Counted from the stretch's first letter, positions 15,768 to 23,760 are shown. The stretch: DNA of 64,000 nt from Porphyromonas sp. oral taxon 275 (GCF_018127745.1 NZ_CP072333.1:1054001-1118000), one strand, 5' to 3'. Program-made: numbers and translations. The notes: a model not told the origin generated them from the letters alone.

Positions 15768-17189
15768 ATGTGCAAGCATCGCTATCTACCACTCTACCTC
15801 GATGCCCTTGATGACGACAAGGTGGAGCGCCTGCGCTACGCCAAGGGTGAGGCAGGCTGGGGGCTCTACACAGCCCTGCTCATACGTCTTGCCTCGAACG
15901 ATGAGGATGACTACCGACTGACGACGGACTTCAATTTCCTCAGATATTCGATGAAGTCTAAAGCGCCACTCAGCCTCTTCGCCTACTTGGTGAATGATTC
16001 GGGCTTGTTCGCGACCGAGGACGAAGGGCGCTACTTCTACTCCCCAAGGCTCCGCGCTGCTATGACCGAGCTGAGCCTCAAGATGGAGCGCAGAGACGAC
16101 CGAGCGTCTAAGGAACTAGACGACGCTAGTGCTAGCGAAGCCACCGACAATGCGCCCAAGGCTAGAAGCCGCGCAGGCTGGACGCCTGAGAAGCGTGCCG
16201 CACAAGCGGCGCACGGTCGCACGGGCGGCGCTCTGAGTAAGCGGACCAAGGGTATTGCCTCCGAGGATAAGGGTATTGATAAGGGTATTGCTTCCGAGGA
16301 TAAGGGTATTGATAAGGGTATTGCTTCCGAGGATAAGGGTATTGATAAGGGTATTGCCTCCGAAGATAAGGGTATTGATAAGGGTATTGCTTCCGAGGAT
16401 AAGGGTATTGCCTCCGAGGATAAGGGTATTGATAAGGGTATTGCCTCCGAAGATAAGGGTATTGATAAGGGTATTGCCTCCGAAGATAAGGGTATTGGGG
16501 GGACTATAGGGGGGCTAAACGCCCCCATAAGGGAAAAGAATAAAAGGGTGAAGGTTAAAGATTATCTCCCCCCAAGCCCCCCAGGGGGGGGAGAGAGAGA
16601 GGAGAGGCTAAATGAAAAATTGCTTCGAGATAGGGAGGAGCTCAATGCGGCTCTAGCGGGTATCTCTGACGAGACAGAGCGAAAACGAGTAGCCGATATC
16701 CTAAATCCTCCGACCACGGACGGCAAAATATGGGCTCAGATACTCGGAGATGTGGCCTCAGAGCGCCTACACGAGCTGGATGCCTACAAGTCGATGATCT
16801 CCTACTCGGCGAAGCTGAGCCGAGAGGCCTACAACATGTGGCGCTGTTTGACCGCAGACGCTAAGGAGAAGTTGGGGATAAAGCTGGCGGAGGGAGAGAT
16901 ACCGAACGCATCTGATCGCGTGCTTATAGCAACTACTGCGCTCAGCCTATGGAGGAGCATGCTGGACAGGGCGGCAGGATCTCGGGACTTCCTACGGACG
17001 AACTCCTCGATGCTCAACCTCTCTTGGCTCGCCCAATATGAGAACTACGTCAAGGTCGCCAGTGGGGTCTACGATCCACCCACAGAGACCGCTACAGCTA
17101 AGCAGCCGCAAAAGACGGGGCTCTACCGAGACGCAGATACCTGGGGAGAAGACAGAAACAAAGTAGACGAGTCAAAATGGAAACTATAG
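15768..17189 (+). CDS. Phage replication initiator (DUF4373-like) with internal iterons
   Basis: A 473-residue protein. The N-terminal 110 residues (LPLYLDALDDDKVERLRYAKGEAGWGLYTALL) look like the Lin1244/Lin1753-type DUF4373 domain found in replication proteins of phages and plasmids. Residues about 160-245 are a repeat in which KGI occurs 15 times, separated by ASED or D. The C-terminal 200 residues are helical, as in DnaD/lambda O-like proteins. It overlaps the helicase-loader gene by 13 bases. The repeat DNA and the adjoining AT-rich stretch resemble the lambda ori inside gene O. The family call is moderate; the replication role is strongly supported by context. Confidence 0.78.
   Translation: MCKHRYLPLYLDALDDDKVERLRYAKGEAGWGLYTALLIRLASNDEDDYRLTTDFNFLRYSMKSKAPLSLFAYLVNDSGLFATEDEGRYFYSPRLRAAMTELSLKMERRDDRASKELDDASASEATDNAPKARSRAGWTPEKRAAQAAHGRTGGALSKRTKGIASEDKGIDKGIASEDKGIDKGIASEDKGIDKGIASEDKGIDKGIASEDKGIASEDKGIDKGIASEDKGIDKGIASEDKGIGGTIGGLNAPIREKNKRVKVKDYLPPSPPGGGEREERLNEKLLRDREELNAALAGISDETERKRVADILNPPTTDGKIWAQILGDVASERLHELDAYKSMISYSAKLSREAYNMWRCLTADAKEKLGIKLAEGEIPNASDRVLIATTALSLWRSMLDRAAGSRDFLRTNSSMLNLSWLAQYENYVKVASGVYDPPTETATAKQPQKTGLYRDADTWGEDRNKVDESKWKL
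16248..16570 (+). repeat. Iteron array and AT-rich stretch: likely phage replication origin
   Basis: The 10-mer AAGGGTATTG occurs 15 times from 16248 to 16497, at alternating distances of 21 and 12 bases (33-bp period), with one place (copies 9 to 11) where two 21-base steps follow each other. The only changes within units are synonymous-type variants (GCC/GCT, GAG/GAA). A GC hairpin (GGGGGC/GCCCCC, about 16509-16525) follows, then a purine-rich, AT-rich run to 16565. Direct iterons next to an AT-rich region inside an initiator gene are the layout of lambdoid origins. Confidence 0.75.
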
Positions 17190-17920
17190 CAGCAAAGGGC
17201 AAAAACGAACAGCCCAAGATCTCCAGCATAAAGAAGCTGTCGGAGATCGTCAAGTCAGGAGAGGTTATTGCGAGCCCGATCTACTCAAGGAGATTTTCCA
17301 ATCCCCCGAAGGTGGAGGAGATAGATAGCGTATTCCTAGAGGAGGCCGTCAAGGTCGTACCGGGGTTCGTATGGGATGAGACCAACAACGACGCGATAAC
17401 TCGAATCATCGATTGGGCAGTCGGGGATAGGTCTCGAGGGGTAGACCCGAACAAAGGCCTCCTCCTCATGGGCCCAGCTGGCACTGGAAAGACTTCGCTC
17501 CTCCTAGCGCTTAGAGCCTTCTGCCAAAGGATAGGCGCCCAGTTCTTCATTAGCCGCAAGTCCTCAGATGAGGCTGATGATGGATGGCGCCCTCTCCTTT
17601 GGATGCCTAGGCACACGATTGACGTCGTGGAAGAGTATCGAGAGTTGGGGCACATCCCCAACGTGTCCGCCCCAGTGTATGCACTAGACGACCTAGGCAC
17701 AGAGGTAGACGTACGGCGCTGGGGCGAGTCGGCGGTAAACGTCATCCGCATTCTGATCGCTCGAAGGTGCGAATGGAATGCCCCCCTTCTGACACTGATA
17801 TCAACAAACCTCGACGCCCACGCTCTCCAAGAGCGCTACGACGACCGCACTATCTCACGCCTTAGGGGAGAGTTTAACATCATCCCCGTACTCGGGCGCG
17901 ACAGGAGACAGCATAAGTAA
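17177..17920 (+). CDS. DnaC-like helicase loader ATPase
   Basis: A 247-residue AAA+ ATPase of the DnaC/IstB group. Walker A is GPAGTGKTSLLL (about 99-110), Walker B is YALDDLGTE (about 168-176), and STNLDAHAL near 212 is the sensor I segment. The C-terminus has an arginine-rich part (DDRTISRLRGEF) typical of DnaC. It overlaps the initiator gene by 13 bases, so translation is probably coupled. It should load the host DnaB helicase at the phage origin; the phage encodes no helicase of its own in this window. Confidence 0.9.
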   Translation: METIAAKGKNEQPKISSIKKLSEIVKSGEVIASPIYSRRFSNPPKVEEIDSVFLEEAVKVVPGFVWDETNNDAITRIIDWAVGDRSRGVDPNKGLLLMGPAGTGKTSLLLALRAFCQRIGAQFFISRKSSDEADDGWRPLLWMPRHTIDVVEEYRELGHIPNVSAPVYALDDLGTEVDVRRWGESAVNVIRILIARRCEWNAPLLTLISTNLDAHALQERYDDRTISRLRGEFNIIPVLGRDRRQHK

Positions 17921-17941
17921 TCACCAATCATAGCAAACTCA

Positions 17942-18457
17942 ATGAATAGCAGTATGCGCCCCCGCCTCATCGTAGGCCTCGATCCCGACAGCGAGGCTAC
18001 GGGCTACGCTGTGCTGGACACGGAGCTGCGTCAGTTATCGCTGGCGCGCCTAGGCTTCCCTGAGCTACTCGAGTGCCTGCGCCTCCACCAAGGACAGCCC
18101 GTGCTCTACGTCCTCGAGGACGTCTTCAGCGTCACTACGAACTGGCACGTCAAGCGCGGGCAGTCCATAGCAACGGTGGCCAAGATAGGCTACGACCTAG
18201 GGCGCTGTGCGCAGACGGGTCGGATGATCCAGCAGCTGGCGCAGTCAATGAACCTCTCCCTCATCGTGCAGCACCCCCTCTCCAAGCGCTGGAGAACGCC
18301 CACGGGCAAGGTGAGCCATCAGCAGCTGCTTGGCGAGCTGCAGCGCCACCGCGTGACGCTCGCCGCCTCCCGCAGCTCACAGGACGAGCGCGACGCAGCT
18401 CTGCTCGCACTGCATCATATCGCTACCCGGCTCCCTGCGAGCCTAGATGATAATTAA
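17942..18457 (+). CDS. RuvC-like Holliday junction resolvase
   Basis: A 171-residue RNase H-fold nuclease. The acidic tetrad is visible: Asp14 in VGLDPDSEATGYAVLD, Glu59 in LYVLEDVF, and Asp148 and Asp151 in QDERDAALLALHH. The DxxDA spacing at the end matches RuvC. Phage relatives resolve recombination or packaging branches in replicated DNA. It follows the helicase loader by 21 bases and belongs to the replication module. No partner recombinase (Erf, RecT, Red) is seen nearby. Confidence 0.85.
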   Translation: MNSSMRPRLIVGLDPDSEATGYAVLDTELRQLSLARLGFPELLECLRLHQGQPVLYVLEDVFSVTTNWHVKRGQSIATVAKIGYDLGRCAQTGRMIQQLAQSMNLSLIVQHPLSKRWRTPTGKVSHQQLLGELQRHRVTLAASRSSQDERDAALLALHHIATRLPASLDDN

Positions 18458-18470
18458 CAGAAGGAATACG

Positions 18471-18869
18471 ATGCACGAACCAAATGATATAGTAATCCCC
18501 TTAGAGGAGCAGACGCCCGAGCGCTACACTATCGAGCTAGAGGAGGCTCAGCGTAACGCCCATCGCATGCGAACCGAGCTCAACAAGGCGCTAGGCTCTC
18601 TAGACGCTCTTGACCACATCATCGAAAAGGCCTCTGAGCCGAGGCTGTGGGAGGAGGACTACCACAACTACACTAAGGCTGCCGGCGACGCTCTGTGGAG
18701 CGCGATCGAAGCCACATCCCTAGCGACCTCTCAAGGACATGAAGCCAACAAGCACATTTTTGCCGTCCTGCGTGTGTTTATGCACCGAAGATGGAAGAAA
18801 ATGCGACTAGAGCGTGAGGCACGCGGCGCAGAGCAAAAGGCGAAACGTAAGACGAAGAACCCCAAATAA
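18471..18869 (+). CDS. Hypothetical helical phage protein
   Basis: A 132-residue protein that I do not recognise. It is mainly helical and charged (ERYTIELEEAQRNAHRMRTELNKAL), with a strongly basic tail (EARGAEQKAKRKTKNPK). The ATG at 18471 is preferred to the one at 18447, because AGAAGGA lies 5 bases before it and the upstream ATG overlaps the resolvase stop. The gene is in the early operon, between the resolvase and a run of small unknown genes. Confidence 0.65.
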   Translation: MHEPNDIVIPLEEQTPERYTIELEEAQRNAHRMRTELNKALGSLDALDHIIEKASEPRLWEEDYHNYTKAAGDALWSAIEATSLATSQGHEANKHIFAVLRVFMHRRWKKMRLEREARGAEQKAKRKTKNPK

Positions 18870-18880
18870 CATCATAAGCA

Positions 18881-19204
18881 ATGACAAGAGAAGAAGTAAA
18901 AGCCCAGCTGGCGAAATCACCTCTGGAGTGGACTAGCAGCAACGAACCAGATGGAAAGAACGTGCACACGGCGACTATCCCGTTTGAGTTAGAGCCTAAT
19001 AGCTTGTATGGATACTCCTTTGAGTATAGGGTAATAGAGGTATGCGGGTACGCGGATCTAGAATTAGCTATTTACGAGATAAAAGGGCACGACGAGATAT
19101 CTTGCGATATCTTTTTCCACGAGGGCGAGGTGTCCGAGGTGAAGGAGTACTCCGAAGAGCACCGTCTGAACCTCGTATGCTCCCTGCTAGGGATAAAGGA
19201 ATAA
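18881..19204 (+). CDS. Hypothetical phage protein
   Basis: A 107-residue acidic protein with alternating strand-like segments (HTATIPFELEPNSLYGYSFEYRVIEVCGYADLELAIYEI), which suggests a small beta-rich fold. I do not recognise a family. It begins 11 bases after the previous gene and ends 22 bases before the MazG-like gene, in the same early operon. Confidence 0.65.
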   Translation: MTREEVKAQLAKSPLEWTSSNEPDGKNVHTATIPFELEPNSLYGYSFEYRVIEVCGYADLELAIYEIKGHDEISCDIFFHEGEVSEVKEYSEEHRLNLVCSLLGIKE

Positions 19205-19226
19205 CCATATAGAAAGCTGAAACGCA

Positions 19227-19787
19227 ATGAAGATAGACCAAATGACGCCCCAGGACTGGAGCTCCCTCGCCGAAAAGGCGCACCGAAACGCAGTAGCAAA
19301 TGGATTCTACGCCCAAACTCCCTCCGATGAGCACCTCCGAATGCTCGCCATCTGCGAGCTGGCAGAGGCTATCGAAGCCGACCGCAAGGGGCGGCGCGCT
19401 GTCGCCGACGAATGGATTGACAACTGCTCGGACAATCTCGCATTCCACGCCGGCTTCAACCATCATATCAAGGACACCGTCGAAGATGAGCTTGCCGACT
19501 TCATCATCCGATGCCTTGAATACGTCGGGTGGAGGATTGAAAAGAAAGAGTGGAGCACCAAGTTCGATGTTCCTTTTGAGTTATACCAAAAGGATGTTTG
19601 GGATACCAAGGACAAGCTGACCAATATGGCATACCTTGCCACAGATTGCATGTTTGCATACGTGCCTGATGCTATGGAGTGCGTCCTATCCTACTGTCAG
19701 TTCGCAGGCATAGACATAATGCGCTACGTCGATATCAAGATGCGCTACAGCAAGATACTCCTACTCTGGCGCAGGAAAAAGCACTAA
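19227..19787 (+). CDS. MazG-like nucleotide pyrophosphohydrolase
   Basis: A 186-residue all-alpha protein. The motif E44LAE47 in AICELAEAIEADRKGR and E88LAD91 in DTVEDELADFIIRCLEY form the ExxE...ExxD metal site of the MazG/dUTPase-like superfamily. Such phage enzymes hydrolyse (d)NTPs or, in some cases, alarmone or modified nucleotides. The C-terminal third (about 105-186) is an extension that I cannot assign. Substrate cannot be deduced from sequence. Confidence 0.75.
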   Translation: MKIDQMTPQDWSSLAEKAHRNAVANGFYAQTPSDEHLRMLAICELAEAIEADRKGRRAVADEWIDNCSDNLAFHAGFNHHIKDTVEDELADFIIRCLEYVGWRIEKKEWSTKFDVPFELYQKDVWDTKDKLTNMAYLATDCMFAYVPDAMECVLSYCQFAGIDIMRYVDIKMRYSKILLLWRRKKH

Positions 19788-19806
19788 TAATCACAAAGAC
19801 AAGATC

Positions 19807-20151
19807 ATGCAAGCAATAGTATTCATATTTACGACCGGGGCCGTCGTTTTTGTCGGTATGCGCCTACTGATCTGGTACGTGCAGCGGATGAATTTCGGGG
19901 CATTGGATCGCGCCCGCCTCAAGGAGTTAGAGGTGCAGATGGCCCGTATGAAGGATCAGCTAGACGAAGTGGCCACAGGGCAGCGCTCGGATAGCCGCTA
20001 CATCGGTAGAATCCTCCCCCGAATCAAGCGCTGCGAGACCGCTATAGGTATTACAGAGGGAAGACGAAAGGCGCGGCGCGAGAACCCTTTGCGTAGCGAC
20101 GGAGCTATCTGGCGCGAGAACCCTTTGCGTAGGGACGAATCTAGTTTATAA
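19807..20151 (+). CDS. Single-pass membrane protein with coiled coil
   Basis: A 114-residue protein with an N-terminal membrane helix (about 3-24, AIVFIFTTGAVVFVGMRLLIWY), a coiled coil (about 34-62, ALDRARLKELEVQMARMKDQL) and a basic tail in which RENPLR occurs twice. The tail is coded by two copies of a 22-bp sequence (20075-20096 and 20111-20132). I do not recognise the family. The tail repeats may serve the DNA or the protein. Confidence 0.65.
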   Translation: MQAIVFIFTTGAVVFVGMRLLIWYVQRMNFGALDRARLKELEVQMARMKDQLDEVATGQRSDSRYIGRILPRIKRCETAIGITEGRRKARRENPLRSDGAIWRENPLRRDESSL

Positions 20152-20160
20152 GTAGGCCTT

Positions 20161-20466
20161 ATGACTGAGATCCCATATGAAGACCCCCTCAAGGGGGTGG
20201 ACGCTGACCGTATGCGCCGAATGGTTACAGCATGGGTAGTTAGTGAGGTGGAACTTAGCTTCCGCAGGAAAGGACGCGGCTATGAGGCGGAGACCCCGAT
20301 AGGCAGATATCAAGTGTCACTTCAGGACGGTGTATGGTATCTCACTGACTGCTATGGATACGAGCATCATAACTTCTTCTATTCTGCTCGGGAGGCCATG
20401 GGCACAGCGATGAAACACTACCTCGATGTGGTATTGCGGGCAATGAACATCCAAGACTATGAATGA
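20161..20466 (+). CDS. Hypothetical phage protein
   Basis: A 101-residue protein of mixed helix and strand (ETPIGRYQVSLQDGVWYLTDCYGYEHHNFFYSAREA), rich in aromatic residues. I do not recognise a family. It overlaps the following gene by 8 bases, which suggests translational coupling within the early operon. Confidence 0.65.
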   Translation: MTEIPYEDPLKGVDADRMRRMVTAWVVSEVELSFRRKGRGYEAETPIGRYQVSLQDGVWYLTDCYGYEHHNFFYSAREAMGTAMKHYLDVVLRAMNIQDYE

Positions 20467-21091
20467 ACGAAATAATGAGCACAGTGGCGCGGCCTACGTA
20501 CGTGTAAGGTTGACCGCACAAGATAAAGATAACCTCACGGAACTCCGTGCTAAGCATGGGTTCAAGAGTAACTATGCTTTTCTGCAGGCCTCAGTCAGAA
20601 TCACACTCAACCTCCTACGAAGGGCAGAGGAACATCAATTGAGGCTGGAAGGGGCGGGGGATGTCGCTCAGCTCTTCGCCGCACTGTCTGAGTGGGAGAA
20701 CCCCGACTGGATAGAGCATACGACTCCCCGGGGCCGTGTACTGGCGGAACATCTACTTGGCCTAAGTCAGGAGGGGGACACGGAGGCTCTGCAGGCTCCC
20801 AAGACCCCTAATAAATATGAGCAGTGGTACAAAGAGTGGCTAGGCAAGGACTACAGCAGGCACTTCGCGGACTTTGCCAAGATCCCTCAGCGGGCAGACA
20901 GCAAGGGCTATACGGCACTTGATTATTATCAGTCGCTCGCTATCGAGCTATCCCGATGCCCGCTAGAGCTAGAGCGTGAGGATGAGTGGCTCGATTGGGC
21001 AGAATCTAAGGTATCGGCTAAGCTCAAAGAGCTAACGATACACAGTTCGAGGGTTCGTGAGTACTATAAGGAGAGGGGGGCTAATTCTTAG
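20459..21091 (+). CDS. Hypothetical protein with possible ribbon-helix-helix N-terminus
   Basis: A 210-residue protein. Residues about 13-50 (YVRVRLTAQDKDNLTELRAKHGFKSNYAFLQASVRITLNLL) look like a ribbon-helix-helix fold: a short strand followed by two helices. The rest is helical and charged with no motif that I recognise. It is the last early gene before HNH and might be a regulator, for example of the late genes. That is a guess from the N-terminus and position. Confidence 0.6.
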   Translation: MNERNNEHSGAAYVRVRLTAQDKDNLTELRAKHGFKSNYAFLQASVRITLNLLRRAEEHQLRLEGAGDVAQLFAALSEWENPDWIEHTTPRGRVLAEHLLGLSQEGDTEALQAPKTPNKYEQWYKEWLGKDYSRHFADFAKIPQRADSKGYTALDYYQSLAIELSRCPLELEREDEWLDWAESKVSAKLKELTIHSSRVREYYKERGANS

Positions 21092-21180
21092 CACTCGTAT
21101 AGGGGGAGGATTTTATTCGTAAGTCACGGGGCTAGGATTATCGGGCTAAGTATTCTCCCGAAGATTTAGATGTAAGTATT

Positions 21181-21561
21181 ATGGCAAAGTACAGGCGAAG
21201 CGTCGCCTATAGTCGCTTGTTGAACACCCAACGCTGGCGCAAGCTGAGGCGTGAATACCTTAGCGCTAATCCTCTCTGTGAGGACTGCCTTATCAGAGAC
21301 CTGAGCCGTCCTGCTCAGTGCGTTCATCACATTCAGCCAATAGAGCGAGCCTCAGGCAATGACGCGCTGATGGCGCAGCTGGCCTACGACTGGTCTAACC
21401 TGCGTGCGCTATGCAATCCGTGCCACAGTGCTGCTCACAGATTGCTGGGATCGCAGGGTGCTGCTGAGGCCAAAGCTCGCGCAGAGTCACAGCTACAGAG
21501 CTTTGCTCAGCGCTATCTAGCTCCAGCCGTGGCTGACCACTCAGCCAACATCAGCGAATAG
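21181..21561 (+). CDS. HNH endonuclease
   Basis: A 126-residue nuclease. The zinc-binding pairs are C33-x2-C36 and C78-x2-C81, and the catalytic part is CVHHIQPI (His49/His50), Asn73 in SNLRALC and His82/His86 after the second pair. This is the small HNH type found beside terminase genes in cos phages, where it supports DNA packaging. Here it is separated from the small terminase by 2.5 kb of other DNA. A terminator follows at 21694. Confidence 0.9.
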   Translation: MAKYRRSVAYSRLLNTQRWRKLRREYLSANPLCEDCLIRDLSRPAQCVHHIQPIERASGNDALMAQLAYDWSNLRALCNPCHSAAHRLLGSQGAAEAKARAESQLQSFAQRYLAPAVADHSANISE

Positions 21562-21693
21562 TAATCCGTTCGGGAGATAATGGGGCTCGACTTGTCGCGT
21601 GATGGATGGAGCGCATAATGGATAAATAGAAAATTATTGGTTGTGTGTAGGCCAGCTCTCCGCTTGCTAGAGGTATGCCTACACTATATTGAG

Positions 21694-21732
21694 AGGGTAG
21701 CAGTCCGTGAGGATAGCTGCCCTTGCCTTTTT
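21694..21732 (+). terminator. Terminator downstream of the HNH gene
   Basis: AGGGTAGC (21694-21701) pairs with GCTGCCCT (21716-21723), with one G-U pair, followed by TTTTT at 21728-21732. It ends the early/HNH transcript. Upstream bases 21562-21693 show nothing recognisable. Confidence 0.7.
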
Positions 21733-22049
21733 CTATAGCGACTTCGGTATCTGATGCCCTTGCCCTATGTCCCTGGCGGTATCGTCGAGATAGCGGGCCG
21801 CGCATGCCTGGTTGCCGTGGTGCTTGGCATGCTTCGATCTCCCCTATGCCTGTCTCTCTATCTTGAAGCTGCGTCGCTTGGAACGAGGCGCTTGATGTCC
21901 CCCACCCTGAGCTTTCATCACGAGCGATAGGGGTGGGGGTGTGAGCGCCATTGGATTCTACATAGCTCAGCCTCTCTAATATATGATTCCCCTATGTCGC
22001 ATACCCCTATTGTACAAGTTTTTATCCTAGCCCTCTTGCGCCCGTTTTT
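21733..22049. other. Non-coding stretch with two hairpins between convergent units
   Basis: No gene is supported here. Two inverted repeats stand out: GCATGCC at 21802-21808 with GGCATGC at 21826-21832, and CCCCCACCC at 21899-21907 with GGGTGGGGG at 21931-21939. The region lies between the end of the HNH transcript and the end of the leftward 22562-23455 unit. A role in packaging (cos) is possible but not shown. Confidence 0.5.
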
Positions 22050-22500
22050 TTGTGCTGCGGCGATACGGATGCGGTGCTATAGTGCTACGTCAGCGGTACG
22101 GCTGTGCGGCTGTGCTCCTACGGCTGAGCTGCTGCATTACTCCAGCGGGACGGCTGCGCTGCTATAGTCCTGCGCTACGGCACGGCTCCAGCGGGACGGC
22201 TGCGCTGCTATGGTCCTGCGGCGCGGCTGTGGACCTACGGGGCGGTACTGCCCCAGCGGGCGGCTGCGGTACTATGGACCTGCGGCGCGACACCACCCCA
22301 GCGAGGCGGCTGCGCTGGTATGGTCCTGCGGCGCGATACGGCTGCGACACGGCTGCGGTACTATGGACCTGCGGCGCGACACCACCCCAGCGAGGCGGCT
22401 GCGCTGGTATGGTCCTGCGGCGCGACACGGCTGCGACACGGCTGCGGTACTATGGCCCTGCGGCGCGGAGGCGCAAGCGGGACGGCTGCGCTGCTATGGC
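22050..22500. repeat. GC-rich degenerate repeats with an 89-bp tandem unit
   Basis: The motifs CGGCTGCG, CTATGG and CCTGCGGCGCG recur about every 40-50 bases. From 22261 the order becomes a precise 89-bp tandem: CGGCTGCGGTACTATGG starts at 22261, 22350 and 22439, and the first two units are almost identical. The open frames across it are low-complexity Arg/Gly/Ala/Tyr strings with no alternative-frame preference and are not believed to be genes. Confidence 0.85.
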
Positions 22501-22507
22501 AATGAGG

Positions 22508-22539
22508 CGCCCCGCCTCTACTTGTGCAGGGGCGGGGCG
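22508..22539 (-). terminator. Terminator-like hairpin of the leftward accessory unit
   Basis: CGCCCCGCC (22508-22516) pairs perfectly with GGCGGGGCG (22531-22539) around a 14-base loop. It lies 23 bases beyond the stop of the 22562-23056 gene. There is no clear T tract on the minus strand, so termination is inferred from the stem. Confidence 0.5.
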
Positions 22540-22561
22540 GTTGTTGGTGTATCGTCCTCGG

Positions 22562-23056
22562 CTACCTTGTCAGCGCCTCGGCGTTGATATTAATCATCTG
22601 ATTGAGCGCCTCCCTATCTGCGACGTAGTCGCGTAGGCTATCGCTGCAGTCGATATACATCCGTTGATCAAGCTTGTCCGTCCATATATGGGCGGAGTAG
22701 ACGATGTACGTGCCGTCGGGATAGCTCTCCTCGATCACAGCGGTGTACTCCTTAATCTCGGTTACCCCTGGGGTGTTGCGCACTAGCTCCTCAGCCATCC
22801 CCTGCACGAGGTCGATGAGGTACTCATGTGCAGATTGCCAGCTGTCTACGCCCTCTACATAGTGCCTTGTTATATCGTCAAGGTACTCGGCGACGGTCTT
22901 AGGCTGCTCGATCTCGAGCCGTGCGGTCGCCTTGTAGTACTCAGCCTCTCCGCTGCATGATACGGGGACGTAGTAGTTATACTGTACATCGTGGTCGGCT
23001 GGGGTGACACCTGATACAGTGTGATAGTAGTAGGTGTTGCGGCTTGTCTGTCTCAT
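22562..23056 (-). CDS. Hypothetical acidic protein of the prophage accessory unit
   Basis: A 164-residue protein that I do not recognise. It is acidic and rich in Tyr, Asp and Glu. The N-terminal half looks beta-rich (NTYYYHTVSGVTPADHDVQYNYYVPVS) and the middle helical (TVAEYLDDITRHYVEGVDSW). It runs against the surrounding rightward phage genes and follows another unknown gene by 30 bases, with its own promoter, as morons do. The acidic composition would suit a DNA-mimic or anti-defence protein, but this is speculation. Confidence 0.7.
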   Translation of the reverse strand: MRQTSRNTYYYHTVSGVTPADHDVQYNYYVPVSCSGEAEYYKATARLEIEQPKTVAEYLDDITRHYVEGVDSWQSAHEYLIDLVQGMAEELVRNTPGVTEIKEYTAVIEESYPDGTYIVYSAHIWTDKLDQRMYIDCSDSLRDYVADREALNQMININAEALTR

Positions 23057-23086
23057 TGTCTTGCTGTTATAATGTGGGTGATCTTG

Positions 23087-23455
23087 TTAATCTCTGTATA
23101 GGTATACATGCCCTGAGCTCCCTTGTAGGGTCGTATGGTATAGCTCCATGTCACGGCGCCACTCGGTGAGGTCGAGATACTGCCCCCTCCCTGTGATATC
23201 GAGGAGGTCCCTGTAATAGTCGTCTATCTCCTCTATCGTCGTCGCCCCCGTATAAGCGTCTACGTAGTCGTTATATAGTCTTGTCGCGTCGGTATCTGTA
23301 GGTACTTCGCCCCTTGACAGGGCGTAATACTCAGATGCGTACAGGGCTAGAGGCTCAAGGTCCTCAGCGGTTAGCTCCTCGCCGTATAGCTCTACTGTCT
23401 TTGTGTACAGGTCCTTGGCTTGGCTATCTAGGTGCATTATATCCATTGTCTTCAT
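23087..23455 (-). CDS. Hypothetical acidic Tyr-rich protein of the accessory unit
   Basis: A 122-residue, mainly helical protein with many Asp, Glu and Tyr residues and few basic ones (ELTAEDLEPLALYASEYYAL, TIEEIDDYYRDLLDI). I do not recognise the family; fragments of this style resemble small acidic proteins of Bacteroidales mobile elements. It is the first gene of the leftward unit and is preceded by a structured leader of about 300 bases and a strong promoter at 23767-23799. Confidence 0.7.
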   Translation of the reverse strand: MKTMDIMHLDSQAKDLYTKTVELYGEELTAEDLEPLALYASEYYALSRGEVPTDTDATRLYNDYVDAYTGATTIEEIDDYYRDLLDITGRGQYLDLTEWRRDMELYHTTLQGSSGHVYLYRD

Positions 23456-23760
23456 CTTTGTTGCTGTTTTTTGTATCTTTGCCTTAGCTCAGGGCGGTAC
23501 AGGTCCCCGCCCTGAGCTTATAGGCAAAGCTTACGACCTTCGCCGTATGGTGATAGTCACCACCCAGGCGCGGAAGCTTAGCCTAATACTTACGCTTTTC
23601 ATCTCGTTGAGTATTAGGCGCAAGCGCTTTACTATTAGGTGGCTTGCCTAGACCTTCAATAGCGGTTATCTTTAGGGGTGACCGCTATTGCTGTTTATAC
23701 CCCTTTTGTCTGTGTTAGCTTGTATCCATATTTGTTGTTTCGGAGATTTGTTCCCCGTTT
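23456..23760 (-). promoter_or_regulatory. Long structured 5' leader of the accessory unit
   Basis: The region between the promoter and the 23455 start holds several strong inverted repeats: 10 bp (23657-23666 with 23681-23690), 10 bp (23581-23590 with 23610-23619), 11 of 12 bp (23520-23531 with 23574-23585) and 12 bp (23486-23497 with 23507-23518). The second and third share bases 23581-23585, so they exclude each other. AGGGGT in the loop at 23674-23679 can pair with ACCCCT at 23699-23704, forming a pseudoknot. It may be a riboswitch-like leader or a separate small RNA. Confidence 0.6.

Noticed and set aside
16037..16528. A 163-residue minus-strand open frame with Ser/Ile/Pro repeats
   Set aside because: It is the mirror of the iteron array inside the replication initiator gene; the plus frame is a coherent protein in an operon.
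22052..22636. A 194-residue open frame and other frames across the GC-rich repeats
   Set aside because: They consist of repeated Arg/Gly/Ala/Tyr words produced by the DNA repeat in all frames, with no conserved domain, and the end overlaps the more credible gene 22562-23056.
23474..23481. Plus-strand TATCTTTG before hairpin 23486-23518
   Set aside because: It matches the -7 box but no -33 element is at the right distance, and the minus-strand promoter at 23767 is complete. A plus-strand RNA is not excluded.
23403..23651. An 82-residue plus-strand open frame
   Set aside because: It overlaps the start of the 23455 gene and the structured leader and has no coding-like character.
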